Positions 40,130 through 49,936 are shown, numbered from the stretch's first letter. The stretch is DNA of 64,000 nucleotides from Streptomyces sp. NBC_00286 (GCF_036173125.1 NZ_CP108054.1:3038001-3102000); one strand, 5' to 3'. The notes: generated from the letters alone by a model not told the origin. Translations and numbers: made by a program.

Positions 40130-41830
40130 CTAGAACCCCGCCGGCTCCGTATAAACCCCCCACTCCTCCCGGAGGGCGTCGCAGATCTCGCCCAGGGTCG
40201 CCTCCGCCCGTACCGCGTCCAGCATCGGCTCGATCATGTTCGAACCGTCCCGCGCGGCGGCCAGCATGGCGGCCAGGGCGCCGCGGACGGCCGCCTCGTC
40301 GCGGCCCGACCTGCGGTCGGCGAGCACCCGTACCTGCTCCCGCTCCACCTCGTGGCTGACCCGCAGGATCTCCAGGTCACCGGTCACGGAGCCGTGGTGG
40401 ACGTTCACCCCGACCACCCGCTTGTCCCCCTTCTCCAGGGCCTGCTGGTACTGGAAGGCGGACTCGGCGATCTCGCCGGTGAACCAGCCGTCCTCGATGC
40501 CCCGCAGGATCCCGGAGGTGATGGGGCCGATGGGGTGCTGCCCGTCCGGGTGGGCCCTGAGCCCCCGCTCCTTGATCTGCTCGAAGATCTTCTCGGCTTC
40601 GGCCTCGATCCGGTCGGTCAACTGCTCGACGAACCACGAACCACCCAGCGGATCCGCCACGTTGGCGACCCCGGTCTCCTCCATCAGCACCTGCTGCGTA
40701 CGAAGGGCGATCTCGGCCGCCTGCTCGGACGGCAGCGCCAGGGTCTCGTCCAGGGCGTTGGTGTGCAGGGAGTTGGTACCGCCGAGGACCGCCGCGAGGG
40801 CCTCGACCGCCGTACGCACCACGTTGTTGTACGGCTGCTGTGCCGTCAGCGAGACACCGGCGGTCTGCGTGTGGAAGCGCAGCCACTGCGCCTTCTCGGA
40901 CTTCGCGCCGTACACGTCCCGCATCCACCGCGCCCAAATCCGCCGCGCCGCCCGGAACTTGGCGATCTCCTCGAAGAAATCGACGTGTGCGTCGAAGAAG
41001 AAGGACAGGCCGGGGGCGAAGACGTCCACGTCCATGCCGCGGGACAGGCCCAGTTCCACGTAACCGAAGCCGTCGGCAAGGGTGTACGCCAGCTCCTGCG
41101 CGGCCGTCGAGCCGGCCTCACGGATGTGATAGCCGGAGACGGACAGCGGCTTGTACGCGGGGATCTTCGACGCGCAGTGCTCCATCAGGTCGCCGATGAG
41201 GCGCAGATGCGGCTCGGGCTGGAAGAGCCACTCCTTCTGCGCGATGTACTCCTTGAAGATGTCCGTCTGGAGCGTGCCGTTCAGGACGGCCGGGTCGATG
41301 CCCTGACGCTCGGCGGCGACCAGGTACATACAGAAGACCGGTACGGCCGGCCCGCTGATCGTCATCGACGTCGTGACATCACCCAGCGGGATGTCCTTGA
41401 ACAGGACCTCCATGTCCGCGGCGGAGTCGATCGCGACCCCGCAGTGCCCGACCTCGCCGAGCGCACGCGGATCGTCGGAGTCGCGCCCCATGAGCGTGGG
41501 CATGTCGAAAGCCACGGACAGACCACCGCCGCCGTTGGCGAGGATCGACTTGTAGCGCTCGTTGGTCTGCTCGGCGTTCCCGAACCCGGCGAACTGCCGG
41601 ATGGTCCACGTCCGCCCTCGGTAGCCGGTCGCGTAGAGCCCCCGTGTGTAGGGGTACTCCCCCGGCCAGCCGATCCGCTCGAACCCGTCGTACGTGTCTC
41701 CGGGCCTCGGCCCGTACACCGGCTCCACCGGATCGCCGGAAAGCGTCGTGAAGTCGGCCTCACGCTTGCGTGAAGCGTCGTACCGGGCCTGCCAGCGTCG
41801 GCGGCCCTCTTCGATGGCGTCAGCGTCCAT
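40130..41830 (-). CDS. icmA: Isobutyryl-CoA mutase large subunit
   Basis: 566 residues, the IcmA length. The enzyme interconverts isobutyryl-CoA and n-butyryl-CoA with adenosylcobalamin carried by a separate small subunit, IcmB, which is not in the window. Residue 80 is Phe (in IRQFAGFGNAEQTN) and residue 198 is Gln (in YIAQKEWLF); these replace the Tyr and Arg of methylmalonyl-CoA mutase and define isobutyryl specificity. No cobalamin-binding DxHxxG domain is present, as expected. ATG 41830. It links valine breakdown to butyryl-CoA supply for polyketides. Confidence 0.95.
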   Translation of the reverse strand: MDADAIEEGRRRWQARYDASRKREADFTTLSGDPVEPVYGPRPGDTYDGFERIGWPGEYPYTRGLYATGYRGRTWTIRQFAGFGNAEQTNERYKSILANGGGGLSVAFDMPTLMGRDSDDPRALGEVGHCGVAIDSAADMEVLFKDIPLGDVTTSMTISGPAVPVFCMYLVAAERQGIDPAVLNGTLQTDIFKEYIAQKEWLFQPEPHLRLIGDLMEHCASKIPAYKPLSVSGYHIREAGSTAAQELAYTLADGFGYVELGLSRGMDVDVFAPGLSFFFDAHVDFFEEIAKFRAARRIWARWMRDVYGAKSEKAQWLRFHTQTAGVSLTAQQPYNNVVRTAVEALAAVLGGTNSLHTNALDETLALPSEQAAEIALRTQQVLMEETGVANVADPLGGSWFVEQLTDRIEAEAEKIFEQIKERGLRAHPDGQHPIGPITSGILRGIEDGWFTGEIAESAFQYQQALEKGDKRVVGVNVHHGSVTGDLEILRVSHEVEREQVRVLADRRSGRDEAAVRGALAAMLAAARDGSNMIEPMLDAVRAEATLGEICDALREEWGVYTEPAGF

Positions 41831-41905
41831 ACCTTCGAATTTACTAGGACGTCCAAGTAAATGTCGATGGGAGACCGCCGTGGACTACGCCACGGCGGTG
41901 ATGGG

Positions 41906-42244
41906 TCAGGCCTTCGCGACCGCGGCCGGGTCGTCCACGACCTTGGCCTCCAGCTCGCGGGTGACCTTGCGCTCCACGAAGAAGGCGGCCGTCGGCACCG
42001 TACCCGCGAGCAGCACCCACAGCAGCTTCGGCACCGGCCACTTCGCCTTGGAGCCCATGTCGAAGGCGAACACCAGGTAGACGACATACAGCCAGCCGTG
42101 CGCGATGCTGACCACGCGCGTGAAGTCCGCGGCGCCGTCCACGTCGAGCACGTACTTGCCGACCATCCCGATCACCAGCAGGACCAGCAGGACACCGGTG
42201 ACGTAGGCCATGACGCGGTAGCGGGTCAGCACGCTTTTTTTCAT
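41906..42244 (-). CDS. DUF3817 small integral membrane protein
   Basis: 112 residues, three predicted helices (YRVMAYVTGVLLVLLVIGMVGKYV; IAHGWLYVVYLVFAFDMG; LLWVLLAGTVPTAAFFVERKV). The HGWLYVVYLV and PTAAFFVERKV segments are DUF3817 traits. A relative lies at 49289. It is downstream of a MarR gene on the same strand with a 66-base gap. Function unknown. The ATG 42244 start is followed by a Lys-rich run from seven consecutive A. Confidence 0.88.
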   Translation of the reverse strand: MKKSVLTRYRVMAYVTGVLLVLLVIGMVGKYVLDVDGAADFTRVVSIAHGWLYVVYLVFAFDMGSKAKWPVPKLLWVLLAGTVPTAAFFVERKVTRELEAKVVDDPAAVAKA

Positions 42245-42310
42245 GCGTACGAGCGTAACCGGCGGTTTCGTACGATCTTCGGGCGCCCCCGGGCCCCGTA
42301 CGCCCTGCTG

Positions 42311-42820
42311 CTACGCCTCTTCGAAGTCGTGCGCGGCGATGCGCAGCGGCCTCAGCATCGCGAAGATCTCGGCGCACTCCTCCGCGTCGTACACCCCGAG
42401 GCCGAAGTCCATCGCCATCAGGTCGCGGGTGGCCGCCTCGACGACCTCGCGGCCCTTGTCGGTGATGGAGGCGAGCGTGCCACGACCGTCGTTGGGGTTG
42501 GGGCGTTTGTCCACCAGACCCGACCTGACCAGCCGGTCGATGGTGTTCGTCACCGACGTGGGGTGCACCATGAGCCGTTCGCCGATCTTGGACATCGGCA
42601 GTTCGCCGGCTTTGGAGAAGTTGAGCAGCACGAGTGCCTCGTAGCGCGCGAACGTCAGCCCGTACGGCTTGACGACCGCGTCGACCTCGGCCAGCAGGAT
42701 CTGGTGCGCGCGCATGATCGAGGTGATCGCGGCCATGGACGGCACGGACCCCCAGCGCTGCTTCCAGAGTTCGTCGGCGCGGGCGATGGGATCGAAAGGA
42801 AGACTGAGCGGCTTCGGCAC
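42311..42820 (-). CDS. MarR-family transcriptional regulator
   Basis: 169 residues. The winged helix is seen as FARYEALVLLNFSKAGELPMSKIGERLMVHPTSVTNTIDRLVRSGLVDKRPNPNDGRGTLASITDKGREVV, with the MarR wing DGRG. The N-terminus holds the dimerisation helices. It precedes the DUF3817 gene on the same strand, which may be co-transcribed. The ligand is unknown; no conserved Cys marks it as an OhrR-type sensor. Confidence 0.92.
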   Translation of the reverse strand: MPKPLSLPFDPIARADELWKQRWGSVPSMAAITSIMRAHQILLAEVDAVVKPYGLTFARYEALVLLNFSKAGELPMSKIGERLMVHPTSVTNTIDRLVRSGLVDKRPNPNDGRGTLASITDKGREVVEAATRDLMAMDFGLGVYDAEECAEIFAMLRPLRIAAHDFEEA

Positions 42821-43268
42821 GGCAAAGACCCTACCGGCCAGTCATATCCTGGTCAGCCCCGTCTCGCGGATCGGTCCCCGACGCCCGGGATCGATCCCCG
42901 ACACCCGCCGTACGTCCCGTACGCCGCACCTCCAGCGCCAGCAGTACGCAGCAGACGGTGCCGAGCACCCCGACTGAGCCACCACCGTGCTGACCGCGCT
43001 CGACGGGCCTGGAGGCCGGCGGCCGTCGGCACCTGGCACCGGCGGCCGCGTCGATGGCATTCACGCCCGGCTGGCTGCGCGGGGGCCCGAGGGCCCTGGT
43101 GGTCAACTCCCGGCACCCGCTGTTACGTTGACCGCGTGTTCCTCCTCTTGGCATAGGGCCCGACCCGGCCCGCGATCGGCAGCGTGTCGACGCCGCCGTC
43201 GCGGGGATCAGGCGTCCCTGTTTGCCCGGGCGCCCGTCTCGGCGCCCTCTTCTTGAGGAACTCTTCGC
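42821..43268. other. 448-base intergenic region with no clear gene
   Basis: Separates the divergent MarR and MFS genes. A minus-strand open frame (42831-43154) has poor start context and atypical composition, so I do not call it. The region has short GC-rich palindromes (for example GGGGGCCCGAGGGCCC near 43081-43098) but no clear promoter. Confidence 0.5.
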
Positions 43269-44495
43269 ATGGCTGCGTCTTCAGCGCGGCCTTCGTATGC
43301 CGCGGTTCTGCGCATGCCCTATGCCAAGCGCACCTTCACCGCCGCCGTCGTCGGCCGACTCTCGTACGGGATGGTCTCGCTGGCCGTGATGCTGGCGGTG
43401 AGCCGGGCCACCGGGTCGTACGCCGTGGCCGGCACCGTGATGGCGCTCTTCGGCGCCGCCAGTGTGGTTCTGACGCCCCTGCGGGCGGCCCTGATCGACC
43501 GGCATGGTCCGCGCCGGGCGTTGCCGCCCATGGCCGGGCTGTACGCGGGGATGCTCGGCGTGCTGGCCGCGGTGAGCTGGCGGCCGGGGGCGCCGCCCGT
43601 GCTGTTGGGGGTGGTCGCCGTCGCCGCCGGGAGCTGTACGCCGCCGCTCGGAGCCGCCATGCGTGCCGTATGGGGTGAACTCATCGCGGACCGGCGGCTG
43701 TTGCAGCGTGCCTACAGCCTGGACGGGGTCGCCGAGGAGCTGACGTTTGTGACCGGGCCGCTGCTGGTGGGGCTGGTCGTCGGGTTCGCGCCTCCCGCCG
43801 CCGGGGTCGCCGTCAGCGCCGTGCTGGTGGGGGTCGGGACCCTCGGGTTCGCCATGTCTCCGGCCGTGCGAGGCGTGACCGTACGGGCCTCGCGCGTACG
43901 CCTGCGGATGCGGGGTTGGCGTGGGCTGCTCCAACCCGTCGTGGTCGCCGGAGGAGTGGGGCTCGCGCTGGGAGCCGTCGAACTCCTGGTGCTGGCCTTC
44001 GCCGAGCAGCGGCATCACGGGGACGACGCCATCGCCTGGGTACTTGCCGCCCTGTCGGCGGGCAGTGCGGTGGGCGGGCTCCTGAACGGTGCCGTCAACT
44101 GGCGTGTGTCCGCCCGCGTTCGGCTTCCGCTGCTCGCGGTCGGCCTGGCCCTCGCCCTGGGCGCGGCCGGTTGGGCACCGGGCCTCTTGACGCTCTCCGC
44201 CGCCATGGCTGTGGCGGGGCTGTTCGTCGCACCGGCACTCACCACCTCGTACCTGCTCGCCGACGAAGCCGCGCCGCCGGGCTTTCGCACCCAGGCCGGT
44301 GCGTGGGTCAACACCGCCGTGAACGCCGGCTCTTCGGCCGGTGCCGCCGCGGTGGGACTGCTGGTCGGACAGCTGCCGCTCGCCCTGTGCTTCGCCGCGT
44401 CCGGCGGTGCCGCGCTGGTCGCGGCGCTCGCGTCCTGGCGCGGCAAAGCCTCCCCGGCGGTGCACACCGGGGAGGCTGTGGAAGTCTCCCGCTGA
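43269..44495 (+). CDS. MFS transporter, probable efflux
   Basis: 408 residues with about 12 predicted helices. It begins with RMPYAKRTFTAAVVGRLSYGMVSLAVMLAV and has the MFS loop motif DRHGPRRALPPMAG (D-R-x-G-R-R type) between helices 2 and 3, and a repeat of the two six-helix halves. The substrate is not predictable. ATG 43269 has GAGGAACTC upstream. Divergence from a MarR gene 450 bases away suggests MarR control, but this is inference. Confidence 0.88.
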   Translation: MAASSARPSYAAVLRMPYAKRTFTAAVVGRLSYGMVSLAVMLAVSRATGSYAVAGTVMALFGAASVVLTPLRAALIDRHGPRRALPPMAGLYAGMLGVLAAVSWRPGAPPVLLGVVAVAAGSCTPPLGAAMRAVWGELIADRRLLQRAYSLDGVAEELTFVTGPLLVGLVVGFAPPAAGVAVSAVLVGVGTLGFAMSPAVRGVTVRASRVRLRMRGWRGLLQPVVVAGGVGLALGAVELLVLAFAEQRHHGDDAIAWVLAALSAGSAVGGLLNGAVNWRVSARVRLPLLAVGLALALGAAGWAPGLLTLSAAMAVAGLFVAPALTTSYLLADEAAPPGFRTQAGAWVNTAVNAGSSAGAAAVGLLVGQLPLALCFAASGGAALVAALASWRGKASPAVHTGEAVEVSR

Positions 44496-44547
44496 CGTTC
44501 AGACGCTGAGTCGGTAGAGGGCAGCTGAGCCCGTCGTGTCGGCTGAC

Positions 44548-45462
<915 letters not shown>

Positions 45463-45526
45463 GGGGTTTCCTCCCGAGTTGGTCTGCTACGCCGTGTTCG
45501 ACGTGGACCAATCTGCCGAAGGCCCG

Positions 45527-45553
45527 CTGAAGCGAAGCTGAAGCACCCTGAAG
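45527..45553 (+). promoter_or_regulatory. Three CTGAAG direct repeats, likely response-regulator box
   Basis: CTGAAG starts at 45527, 45538 and 45548, spaced 11 and 10 bases, on one face of the helix. This is the arrangement bound by OmpR-family dimers. The boxes lie 34-60 bases before the regulator start and about 65-90 bases before the divergent PepSY gene. Confidence 0.65.
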
Positions 45554-45586
45554 ACCGTTTCAGGTTCGCCCTGCGAAGCTGACCCC

Positions 45587-46252
45587 ATGCGCCTGTTGAT
45601 CGTGGAAGACGAAAAGCGGCTCGCCCTGTCCCTCGCCAAGGGACTGACAGCCGAGGGCTTCGCCGTGGACGTCGTCCATGACGGCCGGGCCGGCCTGCAC
45701 CAGGCCGGCGAGGGCGCGTACGACCTCGTCATCCTCGACATCATGCTGCCCGGCATGAACGGGTACCGGGTGTGCGCCGCCCTGCGCGCCGCCGGTCACG
45801 ACGTGCCCATACTCATGCTCACCGCCAAGGACGGCGAGTACGACGAGGCGGAGGGCCTCGACACGGGCGCCGACGACTACCTCACCAAGCCGTTCTCGTA
45901 CGTCGTCCTGGTGGCCCGTGTGAAGGCGCTGCTCCGGCGGCGCGGATCCGCGGGCGCGTCCCCCGTGCATGTGATCGGTGAGTTCAGGGTGGACACCGCC
46001 GCGCGGCGCGTCTTCCGGGGCGAGGAGGAAGAAATCGCCCTCACCGCAAAGGAGTTCTCGGTCCTCGAGCAGCTCGTGGTGCGGGCCGGCGAAGTCGTCT
46101 CCAAGTCCGAGATCCTGGAGCACGTCTGGGACTTCGCCTACGAGGGCGACCCCAACATCGTCGAGGTGTACATCAGCACCCTGCGCCGCAAACTGGGCGC
46201 CTCGCTGATCCGGACCGTACGGGGGGCCGGTTACCGCCTGGAGGCGAGGTGA
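45587..46252 (+). CDS. OmpR-family response regulator without an adjacent kinase
   Basis: 221 residues. The receiver has IVEDEKRLA, the phospho-acceptor in VILDIMLPGMNG, and KPFSYVVLVAR. The winged-helix output is EIALTAKEFSVLEQLVVRAGEVVSKSEILEHVWDFAYEGDPNIVEVYISTLRRKLGA followed by TVRGAGYRLEAR. In this family the kinase gene nearly always follows directly; here the stop is followed after two bases by a dispersed repeat and then a MarR gene on the other strand. CTGAAG boxes in its promoter suggest autoregulation and control of the PepSY gene. Confidence 0.93.
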   Translation: MRLLIVEDEKRLALSLAKGLTAEGFAVDVVHDGRAGLHQAGEGAYDLVILDIMLPGMNGYRVCAALRAAGHDVPILMLTAKDGEYDEAEGLDTGADDYLTKPFSYVVLVARVKALLRRRGSAGASPVHVIGEFRVDTAARRVFRGEEEEIALTAKEFSVLEQLVVRAGEVVSKSEILEHVWDFAYEGDPNIVEVYISTLRRKLGASLIRTVRGAGYRLEAR

Positions 46253-46254
46253 GG

Positions 46255-46345
46255 CGCGCCCCTAAGGAGGCCGCAGGCCTCTTAGGGGCGCGGGGCTGTG
46301 ACATTTGCGGCTCCGCCGCGTGGGCGCGACCAGCCACAACCGGAC
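46255..46345 (+). repeat. Dispersed intergenic repeat, copy C
   Basis: The hairpin CGCGCCCCTAAG..GGCCGCAGGCC..TTAGGGGCGCG is followed by the tail GCGGGGCTGT, TTTGCGGCTCCGCCGCGTGG, GCGCGACCAGCCACAAC, as in copy B at 7573-7685. It begins three bases after the response regulator stop. Confidence 0.8.
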
Positions 46346-46391
46346 CCGCAGCTTCGAACACCATCCCAGCCAAGCGCTCAGCGCCTCGCCG

Positions 46392-46868
46392 TCACGGTCG
46401 ACCCCGTTGCCCCCGCAGATGTCCCGCGATCGGCGTCAGGGACTTGTGGAGTGCTTCCAGTTCCTCCGGCGGGATGAGGTCGATGAAGTGCCGCCGCACA
46501 GACGCCACATGGTGTGGCGCGACCTTCTTCATCGTGTCCATGCCGTGGTCCGTAAGCACGGCGTACAGCCCACGGCGGTCGGACTCGCAGTTCTCCCGCC
46601 GCACCAGGTCCGCGTTCTCCATACGCGTGATCTGGTGCGAGAGGCGGCTCTTGGACTGGAGGGTGGCGGCCGCGAGGTCGCTCATCCGCATCCGCAGGCC
46701 CTCCGATTCCGAGAGGTTCACCAGGATCTCGTAGTCGTTCATTGTCAGGCCGAACGGCTGGAGGTCCCTTTCGAGCTGGTACGTCAACAACCTGTTGACC
46801 TCCAGGTGGGTGCGCCAGGCGCACTGCTCCGCATCGGTCAGCCAGGGCGTGGCCGTTTCGGTCTCCAT
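46392..46868 (-). CDS. absC: MarR-family regulator, probable AbsC orthologue
   Basis: 158 residues. MarR winged helix: LTMNDYEILVNLSESEGLRMRMSDLAAATLQSKSRLSHQITRMENADLVRRENCESDRRGLYAVLTDHG. The sequence (METETATPWLTDAEQCAWRTHLEVNRLL) and length match my memory of S. coelicolor AbsC, a zinc-responsive regulator of antibiotic and zincophore genes; that identity is from recall and not tested. Candidate metal ligands His/Cys/Asp are present (MKKVAPHHVASVRRHF). ATG 46868. It lies between the response regulator and the AIM24 cluster, on the minus strand. Confidence 0.72.
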   Translation of the reverse strand: METETATPWLTDAEQCAWRTHLEVNRLLTYQLERDLQPFGLTMNDYEILVNLSESEGLRMRMSDLAAATLQSKSRLSHQITRMENADLVRRENCESDRRGLYAVLTDHGMDTMKKVAPHHVASVRRHFIDLIPPEELEALHKSLTPIAGHLRGQRGRP

Positions 46869-46966
46869 GAATGGATTCTACCTAAGATGTTGAAAGGTGA
46901 ACTTATGAGGGTTTTATTCAGCTGTCGGTGCGCACGCGTTCGATGTCACACTCCGCAGACTACCGC

Positions 46967-47758
46967 TCACAGCCCGAAGCGACGCTGTAGATCTCCCAGC
47001 TGTCCGGGAAGGCGCGGTGATCCGGACGGTTGCCCACCGTGTGCCCCGCCACCACCGGGTACCCCCGGCTCGTTCGGAGTCAGCCCCGTCACCTGCTCGG
47101 CCATCAGCGTCTCGCTGGACTGCAGCAACACCGTGCCGGCGCCCACGAACTCGAACTGATGCTCCTCCCCCGAGGCCCCGCCCATGCCCGTCAGGGCACG
47201 TAGACCGCCCATCAGGCCTGTCATATAGCCGTGGTCGTAGTGATGGCACGGCGAGGGGCAGTCCGCCCAGCCGACGAGGGCCTGCGGATCCACCCGGATC
47301 GGCGGCTCCATGAACACCACCGGACCGTTCGAGGCGGCCACGAACTTGCCCGTCCCGATGAGCGTCAGAAAGCCCGGCACGATCGACTGCTTGAGCGCGA
47401 GACTTGGCTGAAAAGCTAGGAGGTTGCCTGAGCGAATGGTCAGGTTGCCCTCGTCCAGATCGTACGAATTCACGTCGAAGGCCCGGTCGGCGAGCAGCAT
47501 CTTGCCCGAGCCCGAGGCCACGACCCAGTCGCTTGCGTGCAACGGCGAATGAAATGACGTCCGGACAAGACGGTCCAGTCGCCCGTGCCCGATGCCGTTG
47601 AACTCCATCGAGCCGTAGTACGCGATCATCTTGCCCTTCTGCAGGAACCACTCGCTCCCCTTGAGCTCCACACAGAAGGTGTAGTTGTTGACGTTGTCGT
47701 CGGACGGCAGCGTCATCGGGTCGTGGATCACGGGGCCCGTCCCCGGGTAGGCGGTCAC
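46967..47758 (-). CDS. AIM24-family protein (third in tandem)
   Basis: 263 residues of the TRAP-like/AIM24 beta-roll family (FCVELKGSEWFLQKGKMIAYYGSMEFNG; LADRAFDVNSYDLDEGNLTIRSGNLLAFQ; EHQFEFVGAGTVLLQSSE). GTG 47758 overlaps the upstream gene's stop as GTGA. A Gly/Pro-rich tail of ~45 residues follows the domain. The bacterial role is unknown; yeast AIM24 is mitochondrial. Three AIM24 genes here are translationally coupled and probably form a hetero-oligomer. Confidence 0.85.
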   Translation of the reverse strand: MTAYPGTGPVIHDPMTLPSDDNVNNYTFCVELKGSEWFLQKGKMIAYYGSMEFNGIGHGRLDRLVRTSFHSPLHASDWVVASGSGKMLLADRAFDVNSYDLDEGNLTIRSGNLLAFQPSLALKQSIVPGFLTLIGTGKFVAASNGPVVFMEPPIRVDPQALVGWADCPSPCHHYDHGYMTGLMGGLRALTGMGGASGEEHQFEFVGAGTVLLQSSETLMAEQVTGLTPNEPGVPGGGGAHGGQPSGSPRLPGQLGDLQRRFGL

Positions 47759-48405
47759 AGCTTCTCCTCCGAGGCCTGGACGAACACCGCGCCGCTGCCG
47801 CTCAGCTCCAGCTGGAAGGCCTCGCCCGAGCCGCGGCCCACCATGTCGCGCCAGCCGAGCGCGGTGGACAGCTTGTTGCGTACGTCGCCGTGATGCGCCA
47901 CGTACGCCTGCGGGTCGACGTGGACGGGGCGCTGCGGAGTGATCGGCACCTCGATGATCCCGCCGTGCGCCATGACGGCAACCGCGCCGTGGCCCTTCAG
48001 GGTCGTCGTGAACAGGCCCTGGCCGGTGACCTGGCCGCGCACCATGCCCATGACCCCGCCCTGCGAGCCCATGAACATCGTGCCCTGCTCCAGCGTCCCG
48101 TCGAAGGCCAGCAGCCGGTCCGCCTCCACGTACAAGGTGTCGCCTGTGAGGTTGATCACTTCGACGTGGTGGCCGCCGTGTCCGAACAGGACGGTGCCCG
48201 AGCCCTCCACCGTCATCAGTGGCGCCGCCTCGCCCGCGGCCCGGCGGCCGATCATCGACATGACGCCGCCCTGGCCGCCCTGCATGTTCGGGGTGAAGGA
48301 GACCTCGCCCTTGTACGCGAGCATCGCGCCGCGCTGGCTGAACAGCCGCTGCCCCGGCGCGACCGTGGCCTCGATCACCTTCGAGTTGACCTCGCGGAAC
48401 GGCAT
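47755..48405 (-). CDS. AIM24-family protein (second in tandem)
   Basis: 216 residues (MPFREVNSKVIEATVAPGQRLFSQRGAMLAYKGEV; GGHHVEVINLTGDTLYVEADRLLAFDGTLE; EAFQLELSGSGAVFVQASEEKL). ATG 48405 has GGGGAGG upstream and overlaps the previous stop as TGATG. The longer open frame to 49209 has no family support. It is a full-length AIM24 domain with the characteristic final GSGAVFVQAS. Confidence 0.88.
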   Translation of the reverse strand: MPFREVNSKVIEATVAPGQRLFSQRGAMLAYKGEVSFTPNMQGGQGGVMSMIGRRAAGEAAPLMTVEGSGTVLFGHGGHHVEVINLTGDTLYVEADRLLAFDGTLEQGTMFMGSQGGVMGMVRGQVTGQGLFTTTLKGHGAVAVMAHGGIIEVPITPQRPVHVDPQAYVAHHGDVRNKLSTALGWRDMVGRGSGEAFQLELSGSGAVFVQASEEKL

Positions 48406-49037
48406 CAGACCTCCCCGCCGATGGTGTTGCGCTCGCTGGGCTGTACGTACACGAGCCCGTCGCCCTCGAAGCGGATCTGGAAGGCCTCGCCGCCGCCCTC
48501 GCCCATGAAGGTGCGGAACGTCACACCTGACTGGAACGACTGCCGCAGATTGCCCTGGTGGGCGATGTACGCCCCGGGGTCGACGGTCAGCGGATACTGC
48601 GAGCTCACTCGCAGCACCACCGCGGGACCGTCGGACATGATCGCCGCCTGGCCGTGACCCTCGATGGTCGTCGTGAAGAGGCCGTTGCCCTGCGAGGCGC
48701 CGCGCATGCCCGTGAAGGACGTGCCCGTACGCAGCGCCGAGTCCGTCGCGAGCAGATTGCTCGACTCGACGAAGAGCTTGTCGCCCTGGAGGGTCACGAG
48801 GTTGATCTCGCTCGCCCGGTCCGCGAACCAGCAGGTCCCGTGCCCTTTCACCTCCATCAGCGTCATCTGCTCGCCGGTGAGGCGCCGGGTCACCATCCCC
48901 CGTATCCCCTCCCCGCCGCCGCTCATCTTCTTGAAGTCCATCTGCCCGTCGTACGCCACCATCGAGCCGTTCTTCGCCTTCACGGCATCGCCGGTCATGT
49001 CGACGGCCAGCACCTTGCTGCCCTGGAGTCGGAACAT
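48405..49037 (-). CDS. AIM24-family protein (first in tandem)
   Basis: About 210 residues (MFRLQGSKVLAVDMTGDAVKAKNGSMVAYDGQMDF; ASEINLVTLQGDKLFVESSNLLATD; GEAFQIRFEGDGLVYVQPSE). ATG 49037 is chosen by alignment to the sister proteins; there is no strong ribosome site and GTG 49043 is possible. It is the promoter-proximal gene of the coupled AIM24 triplet. Function unknown. Confidence 0.87.
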   Translation of the reverse strand: MFRLQGSKVLAVDMTGDAVKAKNGSMVAYDGQMDFKKMSGGGEGIRGMVTRRLTGEQMTLMEVKGHGTCWFADRASEINLVTLQGDKLFVESSNLLATDSALRTGTSFTGMRGASQGNGLFTTTIEGHGQAAIMSDGPAVVLRVSSQYPLTVDPGAYIAHQGNLRQSFQSGVTFRTFMGEGGGEAFQIRFEGDGLVYVQPSERNTIGGEV

Positions 49038-49288
49038 CGCCACGGTGTGAAGGTAGCCGCCGGGCGCGGCCGGTGACAGATCCTCCGGGATGATCCCGAC
49101 CCTGAACCCACCCTGATCGCACCGCTGGGCGACCCGTGCGGGACGCGTGGTCGAACCCCTGAACGCGGTTCGGCCCCCCACGCCGGTCCGTGTCGGCGTC
49201 GGATGCCACAATGGGAGCCGCTTGTGCGTACGTTCACAAACCGCCGCAAAGCGTGACCCTCTACCGCCACTGCCATCGAAGGTGACTC

Positions 49289-49633
49289 GTGGACATCAAG
49301 ACCGCCTCCGCCCTCCGCCGCCTCCGTCTGGTCTCCGCACCCGAGGCGATCTCGTTCCTGCTGCTGCTCGTCTGTTCGGTGCTGAAGCGGACCACGGACT
49401 TCAACGCGGTGCCCGTGATGGGCATGATCCACGGCGTCCTCTTCATCCTGTACGTGCTCTTCTGGGCCGACGCGTGGAACCGTACGAAGTGGTCCCTGAA
49501 GACGGCGGCCCTGTACTTCATCCTCTCCGTCCTCCCGGCCGGCGGCTTCGTCGCCGAGCGCAAGCTGAAGCGCGAGGCCGAGAACGCGGTCATCGCGTCG
49601 CGCGCCCGCCAGGAAGGGATCGTCAACGCATGA
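49289..49633 (+). CDS. DUF3817 small integral membrane protein (second copy)
   Basis: 114 residues, three predicted helices with the DUF3817 motif ([35 protein letters not shown]). It is related to the protein at 41906. GTG 49289 follows GGTGACTC. The stop overlaps the thiamine-binding gene start as ATGA, so the two are coupled. Confidence 0.87.
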   Translation: MDIKTASALRRLRLVSAPEAISFLLLLVCSVLKRTTDFNAVPVMGMIHGVLFILYVLFWADAWNRTKWSLKTAALYFILSVLPAGGFVAERKLKREAENAVIASRARQEGIVNA

Positions 49634-49923
49634 TCGTCGCCTTCTCCGTGACGCCGCTGGGCGTCGGCGACGACGTGGGCGAGTACGTGGCCGACGCGGT
49701 GCGCGTCGTACGCGAGTCGGGGCTGCCGAACCGTACCGACGCGATGTTCACGTCCGTGGAAGGCGAGTGGGACGAGGTCATGGACGTCGTCAAGCGCGCC
49801 GTCGCGGCGGTCGAGGAACGCGCGCCGCGTGTCTCGCTCGTCCTCAAGGCGGACGTCCGTCCCGGCGTGACGGACGGCCTCACGTCCAAGGTGGAGACGG
49901 TCGAACGGCACCTGTCCGCCTGA
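49630..49923 (+). CDS. MTH1187-family thiamine-binding-like protein
   Basis: 97 residues of the YqgV/MTH1187 fold ([70 protein letters not shown]). ATG 49630 overlaps the DUF3817 stop. The family binds thiamine or related molecules in structures, but its role in cells is not settled. Confidence 0.85.
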   Translation: MIVAFSVTPLGVGDDVGEYVADAVRVVRESGLPNRTDAMFTSVEGEWDEVMDVVKRAVAAVEERAPRVSLVLKADVRPGVTDGLTSKVETVERHLSA

Positions 49924-49936
49924 GGCGTTCTTTCCG

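Noticed and set aside
42831..43154. 107-codon minus-strand ORF between MarR and MFS genes
   Set aside because: No ribosome site, atypical amino acid composition and no recognisable domain.
48406..49209. Extension of the second AIM24 gene to 484 codons
   Set aside because: The extra part is a shadow of the first AIM24 gene in another frame; the product is Arg/Gly-rich.
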